Source: Chryseobacterium sp. MYb264
GTDB lineage: Bacteria > Bacteroidota > Bacteroidia > Flavobacteriales > Weeksellaceae
Assembly: GCF_035974275.1 (NCBI RefSeq)
Contig: NZ_CP142422.1
Span: 4,712,001 to 4,776,000, forward strand
Direction of reading: 5' to 3'
DNA: 64,000 nt
Notes under the pieces: model-generated
The model's database searches: none
What the model was told of the DNA's origin: nothing
The model's input: only the letters and a program-made list of their open reading frames with translations
Part shown: piece by piece, positions 34,949 through 43,075 of the stretch
Numbering within the stretch: position 1 is the first letter of the stretch
Layout of the letters: every line of letters starts with the position of its first letter
Position numbers and translations under genes: made by a program

Positions 34949-34976
34949 TTGAAATATTTAAAAATCACTATCTTTG
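34949..34976 (+). promoter_or_regulatory. Promoter of the ABC-F gene
   Basis: TTG at 34949-34951, 17-nt spacer, TATCTTTG at 34969-34976. The predicted RNA start leaves a leader of about 100 nt. Confidence 0.65.
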
Positions 34977-35002
34977 CCACTCACAAAACCCAAAACAACA
35001 GG

Positions 35003-35086
35003 ATGTAGGATACAATTTCTTTCAGATTTTATAGACAATAACGAGCGAAGTTATTGCAGTTTTAACTTTAACTATAGAAAGAAATT
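35003..35086 (+). promoter_or_regulatory. Structured mRNA leader of the ABC-F gene
   Basis: AATTTCTTTC (35014-35023) is the exact complement of GAAAGAAATT (35077-35086), whose last base touches the ATG at 35087. Inside, CAATAAC (35036-35042) pairs with GTTATTG (35050-35056). The outer helix would cover the ribosome landing site. A start codon followed at once by a stop (ATG TAG, 35003-35008) precedes it. This resembles attenuation leaders of ABC-F resistance genes; regulation is inference. Confidence 0.5.
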
Positions 35087-36676
35087 ATGTTTTTTTTACA
35101 CCATATATCCTTTGGGTTTCCAGCGGGGAATCTGCTTTTTAATTCTATCAACTTAACGATACCTTCACACTCAAAATCGGCTTTGGTCGGGAGTAACGGC
35201 ATGGGAAAATCTACCTTGCTGAAAATCATGGCGAATGAGATTGAACCTTTGGAAGGAACTGTCGGTAGTCAGGGTGATTTATTTTATGTTCCGCAAATGT
35301 TCGGGAATTTCAATGTTTTGACGGTTGCGGAATGTTTGAAAATCGATAAAAAACTTAAAGCCCTTCAAAAAATAACGAATGGGGAAGTGGATGAAATTTA
35401 TTTTGAAATATTGAATGACGATTGGGACATCGAAGAACGTTGTCAACAAGCTTTACAATATTGGAAACTCGAAAATTTAAACTTAAATCAAAAGCTGGAA
35501 AGTTTGAGTGGCGGACAAAAGACGAAGGTTTTTCTGGCGGGAATTCAAATCAATCAGCCTGAAATTGTTTTACTCGACGAACCGACGAATCATCTTGATC
35601 TGGAAGGTCGGAATCTGTTGTATGATTTTATTGAAAAAACAAATTCAACGGTTGTGATTGTGAGTCATGATCGTACTTTGTTGAATTTGGTTAATACGAT
35701 TTTTGAATTGAGTAATCAGGGAATTTCGACGTATGGCGGAAATTATGATTTTTATGCCGAACAAAAAGAAATTGAAAATGGAGCTCTGCAAAACGATATT
35801 CATTCCAAAGAACGGGCGCTGAAAAAAGCGAAAGAAAAAGAACGCGAAACGATAGAACGAAAGCAAAAATTGGATGCAAGAGGAAAAGGAAAGCAGGAAA
35901 AATCGGGCGTGGCGAGAATTATGATGAATACGCTGCGAAATAATGCCGAGAAAAATTCTTCGAAACTAAAGTCTGTTCATGCTGAGAAAATCAATGATAT
36001 TTCGGGTGATTTACGGGATTTGCGTTCGTCGGTGAGAAATGCGGATCAGATGAAAGTGAATTTTAATGATTCCAATCTGCATTCAGGGAAAATTTTGGTT
36101 TCGGCGGAAGAAATTAATTTTAAATATGACCAAGAAAATCTTTGGAAAGAAAACCTCAATCTTGAAATCCGAAGCGGAGATAGAATTTCTATTAAAGGCT
36201 CGAACGGTTCGGGGAAAACGACTTTAATTAAGCTTTTGTTGGGAGATTTTCAGCCTTCTGTCGGAACGATTTCGAGGGCTGATTTTCAGACGATTTATAT
36301 TGATCAGGAATATTCTTTGATTGATAAACAGGCAACGGTTTATGATTTTGCACAACAGTTCAACGATAATGCTTTGCAGGAATCTGAAGTGAAAACCTTA
36401 TTGTCAAGATTTTTATTCGGAAAGGAAACCTGGAGCAAAAAGTGTGATGTTCTGAGCGGTGGAGAACGCCTGCGACTTCTTCTGTGCGGACTTTCCATCA
36501 GCAACAAAGCTCCCGATATGATGATACTCGATGAACCGACAAATAATTTAGACCTCCAAAACGTGGAAATTCTGACGAATTCTATTAAGGATTATCATGG
36601 AACTTTGGTGGTGATTTCGCATGATGGGGTGTTTTTGGAGGAGATTGGGGTGAGGAGTGAGGTTTTGTTGAAATAA
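35087..36676 (+). CDS. ABC-F family ATPase (ribosome-acting)
   Basis: A 529-aa protein with two ATP-binding domains and no membrane helices. Domain 1: Walker A GSNGMGKST (35-43), signature LSGGQKTKVFLA, Walker B VLLDEPTNHLD. Domain 2: GSNGSGKTT, LSGGERLRLLLC, MILDEPTNNLD; both catalytic Glu are present. The linker (~215-290) is charged and helical, the part that reaches into the ribosome in this family. Members either rescue stalled ribosomes or protect against 50S antibiotics; sequence alone does not show which. The structured leader hints at induction by ribosome stress. Confidence 0.88.
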   Translation: MFFLHHISFGFPAGNLLFNSINLTIPSHSKSALVGSNGMGKSTLLKIMANEIEPLEGTVGSQGDLFYVPQMFGNFNVLTVAECLKIDKKLKALQKITNGEVDEIYFEILNDDWDIEERCQQALQYWKLENLNLNQKLESLSGGQKTKVFLAGIQINQPEIVLLDEPTNHLDLEGRNLLYDFIEKTNSTVVIVSHDRTLLNLVNTIFELSNQGISTYGGNYDFYAEQKEIENGALQNDIHSKERALKKAKEKERETIERKQKLDARGKGKQEKSGVARIMMNTLRNNAEKNSSKLKSVHAEKINDISGDLRDLRSSVRNADQMKVNFNDSNLHSGKILVSAEEINFKYDQENLWKENLNLEIRSGDRISIKGSNGSGKTTLIKLLLGDFQPSVGTISRADFQTIYIDQEYSLIDKQATVYDFAQQFNDNALQESEVKTLLSRFLFGKETWSKKCDVLSGGERLRLLLCGLSISNKAPDMMILDEPTNNLDLQNVEILTNSIKDYHGTLVVISHDGVFLEEIGVRSEVLLK

Positions 36677-36691
36677 CAATTTATATTATAT

Positions 36692-36728
36692 AAACGTCAT
36701 AGGTTTCTAAAACCTATGACGTTTTGTT
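36692..36728. terminator. Strong bidirectional terminator
   Basis: AAACGTCATAGGTTT and its exact complement (15 bp, 3-nt loop) followed by TTGTTTTAT. It ends the ABC-F gene and faces the minus-strand toxin-antitoxin remnants. Confidence 0.88.
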
Positions 36729-36746
36729 TTATTCCTTCAATAATAT

Positions 36747-36866
36747 TTATTTGGATAGATATTTTTCATGAAGTCTTTTAAGAAAAAGATTGCGATTAAA
36801 ATTTTCAATAAACCCAGAATTTTCACCTTTTTTTAATTCGTTGATTAATATTATTTGGTTTTTCAT
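36747..36866 (-). pseudogene. ParD-like antitoxin C-terminal remnant (39 codons)
   Basis: A short minus-strand frame, ATG at 36866: MKNQIILINELKKGENSGFI..., ending NLFLKRLHEKYLSK. GE-SGF-ENF followed by FLK-LHEKYL is the C-terminal, toxin-wrapping segment of ParD antitoxins. The N-terminal ribbon-helix-helix half is missing: an in-frame stop lies two codons upstream of the ATG. No ParE gene follows; the ABC-F terminator is next. It may be a fossil, or a minimal toxin-binding peptide. It lies 60 nt past the PIN pseudogene on the same strand. Confidence 0.6.
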
Positions 36867-36926
36867 TTTTTAGAAATTTAAGAATGAATAGATTAATGAG
36901 TTATTTGCTCTTTTTTTTGATGAAGT

Positions 36927-37408
36927 TTATAAATCCAGATAACCAAAATATTCATTGGGAGGAATATTTAGATTGATAAAACTAAAATTGGGTTTTTCTC
37001 TTTCTTCTTGAAGAAGATTATAAATTTTAATACTTTCTGTGTCGGAAGATAGATAATAAATGATATTTTTTATACATCAGCCTGAGAAAATAGTTTGGAA
37101 TCGTTTGGAATTACATTTCTTTCCAATAGTTTTAATTTTCCTTTTTTTGTGAAAACTATTTTAGCAATTTCTCCTGTTTTAGTAGCATGATTTAAATTAA
37201 ATGGGAGAATAGCCAAATTTCTTAGAGGTAGTTCTGATATTGAGCCTCCAACACAATATTCAGCAATTGAAATTGTTGAAATATACATTTTAATATCATT
37301 GCTTAGAAAGTATTTATAATATTCTAAAGCATTTTTAAATAATGGATCAGCATCATTTAAAAATTTAATAAAGAAACTTGTATCTAGTAAAACTCCATTA
37401 ACTTTCAT
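36927..37408 (-). pseudogene. PIN-domain toxin-like gene with a frameshift
   Basis: The frame from the ATG at 37408 gives MKVNGVLLDTSFFIKFLND ... ISTISIAEYCVGG ... NVIPNDSKLFSQADV, then a stop at 37070. This has the N-terminal Asp and central Glu of PIN nucleases (VapC-like). Shifting frame after GATGTA gives IIYYLSSDTESIKIYNLLQE ... NLNIPPNEYFGYLDL to a stop at 36927, the expected C-terminal part of such proteins. So one base appears lost near 37073. It overlaps the upstream 260-aa gene by 11 nt. True mutation, error or programmed shift cannot be told apart here. Confidence 0.75.
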
Positions 37409-38180
37409 AGCTTCCTCTTATTTGTCTTAACCATTCATCTGGATTAATATTCGAAAGCCAAGATTGTTTTGCCTTGTCTCTTAATTTTTGCAAATAACCC
37501 TCATCAAAAACGGGATTATAATCAATCAATTCAATAAACTCTAAATTTGTAAAATCAATTTCTCCGTTTTCTGAATGTTGGTTCCCCTTGGCTCTGATTC
37601 CTAAAGATTTGTACAAAATATTTTCCTCTTGCTGTTGTAGGAACGAAATAGGAGTTTGAATTCTCACTGTTCCATATTCATCAGTCAATAGATGAATATT
37701 AGCTTTATCTTTGCCGCCTGCATTCGTTATTTTTCCATAAAAATAAAATTCAGCTTCAGCCCAAATTGCTTCAGTTCTTTTAAAGTCAGAAAATTTGTCA
37801 ATCCGAATATTATTCGAACCTTCAAGTGATGTAGTAATGTCGAGTGCAAAATCCTTTTTTGTTGCTAACTCTTGAAGGCTTTCAATAGCTTTAGCTGTTG
37901 CTAAATCTAAATAATCAATTGTATTAGTTTGGGAAATTAAGCCTAATACAGCATTAAAACTAACTATATATTGTATTCCTGTTTTAAAAATATTTCTGAC
38001 AGAACCTTCTTTAATAGTATAAGAAATTAGGGGTCTGTTTTTTTTATCTCCGGAGTATAATAAATCATCAACATTATTTAAAATAGAAATTACCTCCTTG
38101 ATATCAAAGTTATCTGGGTTTATATCTACATTTCCAAATTTACCGGAAACTTTTATTTCTATGTAACCATGTTTTTCCAC
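37398..38180 (-). CDS. Uncharacterised 260-aa partner of the PIN gene
   Basis: A soluble 260-aa protein starting at GTG. I do not recognise a family. Residues 1-70 look alpha/beta (GYIEIKVSGKFGNVDI, RPLISYTIKEGSV); 75-110 are helical and fairly hydrophobic; 140-215 look beta-rich (TEAIWAEAEFYFYGKITNAG, YGTVRIQTPISF). The C-terminus, SNINPDEWLRQIRGSYES, ends with a WL-x-IRG-Y motif like the short toxin-binding tails on some antitoxins upstream of PIN genes. It overlaps the PIN frame by 11 nt. The -7 box TACTTTTG (38185-38192) sits only four bases before the GTG. An antitoxin role is inference. Confidence 0.6.
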   Translation of the reverse strand: MEKHGYIEIKVSGKFGNVDINPDNFDIKEVISILNNVDDLLYSGDKKNRPLISYTIKEGSVRNIFKTGIQYIVSFNAVLGLISQTNTIDYLDLATAKAIESLQELATKKDFALDITTSLEGSNNIRIDKFSDFKRTEAIWAEAEFYFYGKITNAGGKDKANIHLLTDEYGTVRIQTPISFLQQQEENILYKSLGIRAKGNQHSENGEIDFTNLEFIELIDYNPVFDEGYLQKLRDKAKQSWLSNINPDEWLRQIRGSYES

Positions 38181-38184
38181 TAAA

Positions 38185-38192
38185 CAAAAGTA
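38185..38192 (-). promoter_or_regulatory. -7 promoter element of the 260-aa/PIN pair
   Basis: TACTTTTG on the minus strand. It almost touches the GTG at 38180, implying a leaderless or very short-leader message. Confidence 0.45.
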
Positions 38193-38298
38193 AACAAAAT
38201 TTCATTTCAAAAGAAAATACAAAATACCTTTATAATTTTGAAATTAATGACCCCAACCCCATGATTTCCACCTACCCAAAAATAAAATCCACCACAAA

Positions 38299-38330
38299 TT
38301 TGCGCACCCAATTTTTTAAAAGTAATTTTG
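38299..38330 (+). promoter_or_regulatory. Promoter of purA
   Basis: TTTG (38299-38302), 20-nt spacer, TAATTTTG (38323-38330); 26 nt before the ATG at 38356. Confidence 0.7.
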
Positions 38331-38355
38331 CATGAATCTAAAATAAAAGTAAAAT

Positions 38356-39642
38356 ATGTCAACTTACGTAGTTGTAGGTCTTCAGTATGGAGATGAAGGT
38401 AAAGGAAAAATCACGGATGTTTTATCTGCAAAATCAGATTACGTTGTACGTTTCCAGGGTGGGGACAACGCGGGTCACACGGTTTATGTAGGTGAAGAGA
38501 AATTCGTTTTGCACCTTCTTCCATCGGGAGTTCTTCAGTGCAAAGGGAAGTGTATCATTGCCAATGGAGTAGTGGTAAATCCTAAATCTTTCATTAAGGA
38601 GGTGAATCAGATCGAGAGCAAAGGTCTTAGAACTGATCACATTTTCATCAGCAGAAGAGCGCATGTGATCATGCCTTACCACATTCTTTTGGATACTTAC
38701 CGTGAAGAAGAGCACGGAGGAACGCAGATCGGAACGACGAAAAAAGGAATCGGACCTTGCTATGAAGATAAAATTGCAAGAGTAGGTATCAGAATGATCG
38801 ACCTTCTGAATCCTGAAATTTTAAGAGACAAAATCGAGAAAAACTTAAAAATTAAGAATTCTCTTTTTGAAAAATATTACGGAAAACCGACATTAGACGT
38901 TGAAGAAATTTACAACGAATATTTAGAAATCGGAAGACAGCTTCAAGACAGAATTGTTGATACGGAACTGGAATTAAACGAAGCGATTAGAGACGGTAAA
39001 AATGTTTTATTCGAAGGAGCGCAGGCTTTAATGCTTGATATCGACTTCGGAACGTATCCATATGTAACTTCATCTTCTCCATCTACAGGTGGTGTTTGTT
39101 CAGGAGCGGGAGTTCCTCCAACATCACTTCAAAACTTAATCGGTGTGGCAAAAGCATACTGTACAAGAGTTGGAAACGGTCCTTTCCCTTCAGAACTAGA
39201 CAACGAATTAGGAGAAAGCATCAGACAAATTGGTGGTGAATTCGGAGCTACGACAGGAAGACCAAGAAGAACAGGTTGGTTAGACCTTGTTTCTCTGAAG
39301 CATGCTTGTATGATCAACGGAATCAATAATTTGGTAATTACGAAATTAGACGTTCTTACAGGAATTGAAAACCTAAAAGTTGTGACTCATTACAAAACTG
39401 AAGACGGAAAAATCATCGATTACTTCACTTCTTCAACAGAGAAATTGTACAACTACGAACCAATCTACCAAGATTTACCAGGTTGGAAAGAAGACATTAC
39501 AAAAGCAAGAAGCTACGATGAACTTCCACAAACGGCTCAGGAATACATCGAGTTTATCGAGAAGTATTTAGGGATCAACGTTTATTTGGTATCTGTTGGC
39601 CCTGAAAGAAGCCAAAACATCATCAGAAAAGAATTATTCTAA
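38356..39642 (+). CDS. purA: Adenylosuccinate synthetase
   Basis: A 428-aa enzyme of AMP synthesis (IMP plus aspartate plus GTP to adenylosuccinate). The P-loop GDEGKGK lies at 12-18; NAGHTVYVGEEKFVLHLLPSG, HGGTQIGTTKKGIGPCYEDK and GATTGRPRRTGWLDLV are the standard substrate segments. Complete, with its own promoter and terminator. Confidence 0.97.
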   Translation: MSTYVVVGLQYGDEGKGKITDVLSAKSDYVVRFQGGDNAGHTVYVGEEKFVLHLLPSGVLQCKGKCIIANGVVVNPKSFIKEVNQIESKGLRTDHIFISRRAHVIMPYHILLDTYREEEHGGTQIGTTKKGIGPCYEDKIARVGIRMIDLLNPEILRDKIEKNLKIKNSLFEKYYGKPTLDVEEIYNEYLEIGRQLQDRIVDTELELNEAIRDGKNVLFEGAQALMLDIDFGTYPYVTSSSPSTGGVCSGAGVPPTSLQNLIGVAKAYCTRVGNGPFPSELDNELGESIRQIGGEFGATTGRPRRTGWLDLVSLKHACMINGINNLVITKLDVLTGIENLKVVTHYKTEDGKIIDYFTSSTEKLYNYEPIYQDLPGWKEDITKARSYDELPQTAQEYIEFIEKYLGINVYLVSVGPERSQNIIRKELF

Positions 39643-39662
39643 GGAATATTTTTAAATAAATT

Positions 39663-39697
39663 AAAAGAGACTGTCAGTTTGATGGTCTCTTTTTTTA
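39663..39697 (+). terminator. Rho-independent terminator
   Basis: AAAAGAGAC/GTCTCTTTT stem with a 13-nt loop and a T run after purA. Confidence 0.85.
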
Positions 39698-39771
39698 TGT
39701 CATTACTAAAAGCGAAAATCTTTATAAGACTAAAAACTAATAACCATTAACTATCAACCACCAACTATTTT

Positions 39772-39870
39772 AAGAAGCTATTTCCGGCTTTCCACTGTAT
39801 CTTTTGGGTTACGGGCTCCGCTTCGCTCTGCCCGCAACCCAAAAGGATGTCGTTTCAATCCGGGCTAGCG
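39772..39870 (+). repeat. REP-like palindromic intergenic repeat, copy 3
   Basis: AGAAGCTATTTCCGGCTTTCC ... CAATCCGGGCTAGCG flanks enclose a hairpin (GGGTTACGGGC/GCCCGCAACCC). Same family as 4779-4898 and 34776-34849. Confidence 0.78.
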
Positions 39871-39876
39871 TTGTAG

Positions 39877-40130
39877 TCATTCATTTAAAATTAGGAATAT
39901 TTCACCAAGCTTGTCGTTCCATACGATTCCAAGGATCCGTTTAAAATATGATGGAAAGATTCTTGCCGAAATTCTTATTAAATAAAAAACTGAATGTTTC
40001 TTGCTGAATAATAATTTCAATAGGCAATTATACTTTGCAAGTGAAAAATAAGACTTCATAAAATTCATCATTAATGATTCAGAATTTATTTTTTCCAATG
40101 CCAAACTTGAAGATTCTGATTCCGTAAAAC
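39877..40130 (-). other. Open frame without a good start; possible C-terminal gene relic
   Basis: About 85 codons are open on the minus strand, with composition unlike random filler (LALEKINSESLMMNFMKSYF, SARIFPSYFKRILGIVWNDK), but no ATG lies near the beginning and no family is recognised. It lies between a REP-like repeat and the tonB leader. It may be the tail of a lost gene or chance. The rest of the 39698-40322 spacer shows nothing else. Confidence 0.2.
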
Positions 40131-40322
40131 TCCAATTACGATAAATTTAAAAAATTACCTCTCAACCTACCCATAAATTTATAAATTCAGTTGTTAATGT
40201 GCTTTAAATTAGGTTTTTAATAAAATATTGGCAATAATTTTGAACTTACAACATCGAATATCGATGATTATTATTATCAGAGTTAATCGTCAATTTTTTT
40301 AACAGTTTAAATATTTATAGTG

Positions 40323-41171
40323 ATGAAACAACTAGAAACAAACCAGGAATTTCGTTTTAATGAAATCTTATTTGAGCACAGAAATAAAGAATATGGTGCC
40401 TATGTTTTAAGAAACGAATCAGACAAAATTTTAACCAAAGCACTTTTTATCGGAGTGAGTTTATTGGCAGCAATTTCAATTTCTCCGTTAGTGATGTCAG
40501 CTTTTGAAAAAGAGGAAGCGAGAGTAACTGTAGAACCTGTTTATCGTCCTTTTATTATTGAAGATACTCCTTTGGAAAAAGATCCGCCAAAAGAGATTGT
40601 AAAGCCGGTTCAGCCTGTTGCTCCTCCAAATGTGAAGCAGTTTGATAGTTCTGTTCCTGAGCCCAAAAAAGATGCAATTGAAAAACCTGTGGAAAAGATT
40701 CCTGAAGATGCGGTGGCTGGTTTAACGAATAATTTCAAAGGGGAGCCAGTGAAGGATACCTATCTTCCACCACCTCCGATCATCGGAAACGGTCCTGTCG
40801 TTCCTCAAATTCCGGTAGCGCAGCCTCCTACAATAGATAAAAATGCAATTGTTGGCGGAAGTGAATTGGCGGTTGAAGCTTCTTTTGAAGGCGGTATCAA
40901 CTCATTCAGAACTAAAGTGATGAATAATTTTGATGGTTCAGGTATTGAAGGAAACGGCGATGTATTGAAAACTACAGTAACCTTTATTGTTGAGATCGAC
41001 GGAACGATTTCTGGGATCAAAGCCAATGGTGCAGACGCAGATTTCAACAGTGAAGCGATGAGAACGATTAAATCTATTTCCAACAAAGGAAAATGGAAAC
41101 CGGGTAAAAATAAACAAGGCGAATCGGTAAGAAGCTATTTTAAATTTCCGATCTCGATGCAGTTTGAATAA
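40323..41171 (+). CDS. tonB: TonB energy-transducing protein
   Basis: About 282 aa from the ATG at 40323; a GTG directly before it could add one residue. A cytoplasmic segment (EFRFNEILFEHRNKEYGAY) leads to one membrane helix (~42-60), then a Pro/Val/Lys/Glu-rich periplasmic spacer and a C-terminal TonB domain (VTFIVEIDGTISGIKANG, IKSISNKGKWKPGKNKQGES). It transmits the ion gradient to receptors such as the one at the left edge. No exbB/exbD is adjacent. Confidence 0.88.
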   Translation: MKQLETNQEFRFNEILFEHRNKEYGAYVLRNESDKILTKALFIGVSLLAAISISPLVMSAFEKEEARVTVEPVYRPFIIEDTPLEKDPPKEIVKPVQPVAPPNVKQFDSSVPEPKKDAIEKPVEKIPEDAVAGLTNNFKGEPVKDTYLPPPPIIGNGPVVPQIPVAQPPTIDKNAIVGGSELAVEASFEGGINSFRTKVMNNFDGSGIEGNGDVLKTTVTFIVEIDGTISGIKANGADADFNSEAMRTIKSISNKGKWKPGKNKQGESVRSYFKFPISMQFE

Positions 41172-41309
41172 TTAATGTGAAATAAATTTTGGCAGTTATC
41201 CACAAAGATTTTTTTTTGTGGATAATTTTTTTTATTCTTAAATTGCTTGTTAACAATATTTTAACTCAATATTCGTTTTACCCGTTCATGGAGAGCAAGG
41301 AAAAATGTG

Positions 41310-41317
41310 TATTTTTG
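41310..41317 (+). promoter_or_regulatory. -7 promoter element of parAB
   Basis: TATTTTTG, 19 nt before the ATG at 41336. It shows that the ~50-codon open extension upstream is not translated as part of ParA. Confidence 0.6.
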
Positions 41318-41335
41318 AATCTTAAAGTTCGAATA

Positions 41336-42109
41336 ATGGCAAAAATCATAGGTATCGCTAACCAAAAAGGAGGAGTAGGTAAAACTACAACGGCTGTAAA
41401 TCTTGCTGCCGCGCTAGGAGTATTGGAGAAAAAAATACTAATTATAGATGCTGATCCACAGGCAAATGCAACGTCGGGATTGGGTGTAGATAATGTTCAG
41501 TATTCCACTTATAATTTGCTGGAACACAGTGCTGAAACCAGAAGCTGCATCAAGCAGACGGCAACTCCGAATCTGGATATTGTGCCTTCTCATATTGATT
41601 TGGTAGCTGCAGAGATCGAGCTGGTAGACAAGGACAATCGTGAATATATGCTTAAAAAAGCATTGGAAAGCGTAAGGGATGATTATGATTATATCATCAT
41701 CGACTGTGCTCCGAGTTTAGGTTTGATTACGGTAAACGCCCTTACAGCGGCAGATTCTGTGATTATTCCTATTCAATGTGAGTATTTTGCTTTGGAAGGA
41801 CTTGGAAAATTACTGAATACGATTAAAAATGTTCAGAAAATTCACAATAAAGACCTTGATATCGAAGGGTTGCTTCTGACGATGTACGACAGCCGATTAA
41901 GATTATCTAATCAGGTAGTGGAAGAGGTGAATTCTCACTTCCCGGAAATGGTTTTCGAAACTATTATCAGCAGAAATGTGAGATTAAGTGAGGCGCCAAG
42001 TTTTGGAGAAAGCATCCTGAATTACGATGCCGAGAGTAAGGGGGCGGTTCAGTACATTCAGTTGGCAGAGGAAGTTCTGCTGAAGAACGAGAAATTAGTT
42101 AAGAATTAA
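41336..42109 (+). CDS. parA: Chromosome-partitioning ATPase ParA (Soj)
   Basis: A 257-aa Walker-type ATPase: deviant P-loop KGGVGKTTTAVNLA (11-24), Walker A' DADPQANAT and DYDYIIIDCAPSLG. It drives chromosome origin segregation together with ParB, encoded 75 nt downstream. The start is set at MAKIIGIAN because an upstream in-frame extension contains the promoter box. Confidence 0.95.
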   Translation: MAKIIGIANQKGGVGKTTTAVNLAAALGVLEKKILIIDADPQANATSGLGVDNVQYSTYNLLEHSAETRSCIKQTATPNLDIVPSHIDLVAAEIELVDKDNREYMLKKALESVRDDYDYIIIDCAPSLGLITVNALTAADSVIIPIQCEYFALEGLGKLLNTIKNVQKIHNKDLDIEGLLLTMYDSRLRLSNQVVEEVNSHFPEMVFETIISRNVRLSEAPSFGESILNYDAESKGAVQYIQLAEEVLLKNEKLVKN

Positions 42110-42184
42110 AATTAGAATTTAAGCGGGAGGTATAACAAAAGATGATTGTAAATCATTGATAATATATCACTTATTATTTATATT

Positions 42185-43075
42185 ATGAAGGACAAAAAAA
42201 GAGCTATGGGGCGTGGTTTGGGTGCTATTTTAAGTGCTGAATCCAAAGCATCTGTCAATTCTGCGACGGATGAAGGGGCAGACAAATTTGTGGGAAATAT
42301 CGTGGAGGTTGCTCTTGAAGATATTTATCCTAATCCGGCCCAGCCAAGAACTTATTTTGACGAAAAAGCATTAAACGAACTCGCTAAATCTATCGGGAGT
42401 TTAGGGGTTATTCAGCCTATTACTTTAAGAAAAGATGGCGAGAGGTTCGAAATCATATCAGGGGAAAGACGTTTCAGAGCAACGAAAATTGCAGGTTTAA
42501 CCTCTATTCCGGCGTATATTCGCTTAGTAAATGACCAGGAGCTGCTGGAGATGGCTCTTGTTGAAAATATTCAGAGGGAAGATCTTGATGCGATAGAAAT
42601 TGCATTAACGTATCAAAGATTGATGGATGAAGTGGGATTGACTCAGGAAAATCTTAGCCAGAGAGTAGGTAAGGACAGAAGTACAATTACCAACTCGATC
42701 AGATTGTTGAGATTAAGTCCGGATATTCAGAATTCTATCCGTAGCGGAGAAATTTCCGCGGGACATGGTAGAGCGATTATCAGCCTTGAAAATGAAGAAC
42801 ATCAGCAGATTTTATTTGATATCATCATTAAAGAAAAACTGAATGTTCGTCAGGCTGAACAGGCAGCAACTGCCTTGAAAAATCCAAAATCACCAGCTGC
42901 AAAAAGAGCAAAAGCTGAGCTTTCAAATAATTTTAAAAGAGCACAGAAAACGATTGCAGATATTTTAGATGTAAAAGTAGAAATCAAAACAGCCGGAAAC
43001 GGTAAAAAAGGTAAAATTGTTCTGGACTTCAAAAATGAAGATGAACTGGAATACATTTTATCTCATATAAAATAA
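42185..43075 (+). CDS. parB: Chromosome-partitioning protein ParB (Spo0J)
   Basis: A 296-aa centromere-binding CTPase. N-terminal RAMGRGLGAIL contacts ParA; the ParB/Srx nuclease-like domain has NPAQPRTYFDEKAL and the CTP-binding GERRFRATKIAG; then a helix-turn-helix region (LTQENLSQRVGKDRSTITNSI) and a C-terminal dimer domain. It binds parS sites; no consensus parS was found by eye in this window. The next gene starts at the base following its stop. Confidence 0.95.
   Translation: MKDKKRAMGRGLGAILSAESKASVNSATDEGADKFVGNIVEVALEDIYPNPAQPRTYFDEKALNELAKSIGSLGVIQPITLRKDGERFEIISGERRFRATKIAGLTSIPAYIRLVNDQELLEMALVENIQREDLDAIEIALTYQRLMDEVGLTQENLSQRVGKDRSTITNSIRLLRLSPDIQNSIRSGEISAGHGRAIISLENEEHQQILFDIIIKEKLNVRQAEQAATALKNPKSPAAKRAKAELSNNFKRAQKTIADILDVKVEIKTAGNGKKGKIVLDFKNEDELEYILSHIK

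Noticed and set aside
34974..35156. Possible 60-codon leader protein before the ABC-F gene
   Set aside because: It would start at a TTG inside the -7 promoter box and overlaps the real gene out of frame.
42110..42184. parS centromere site near parAB
   Set aside because: Scanned by eye for the 16-bp parS palindrome in and around parAB; none recognised, although a degenerate site could be missed.
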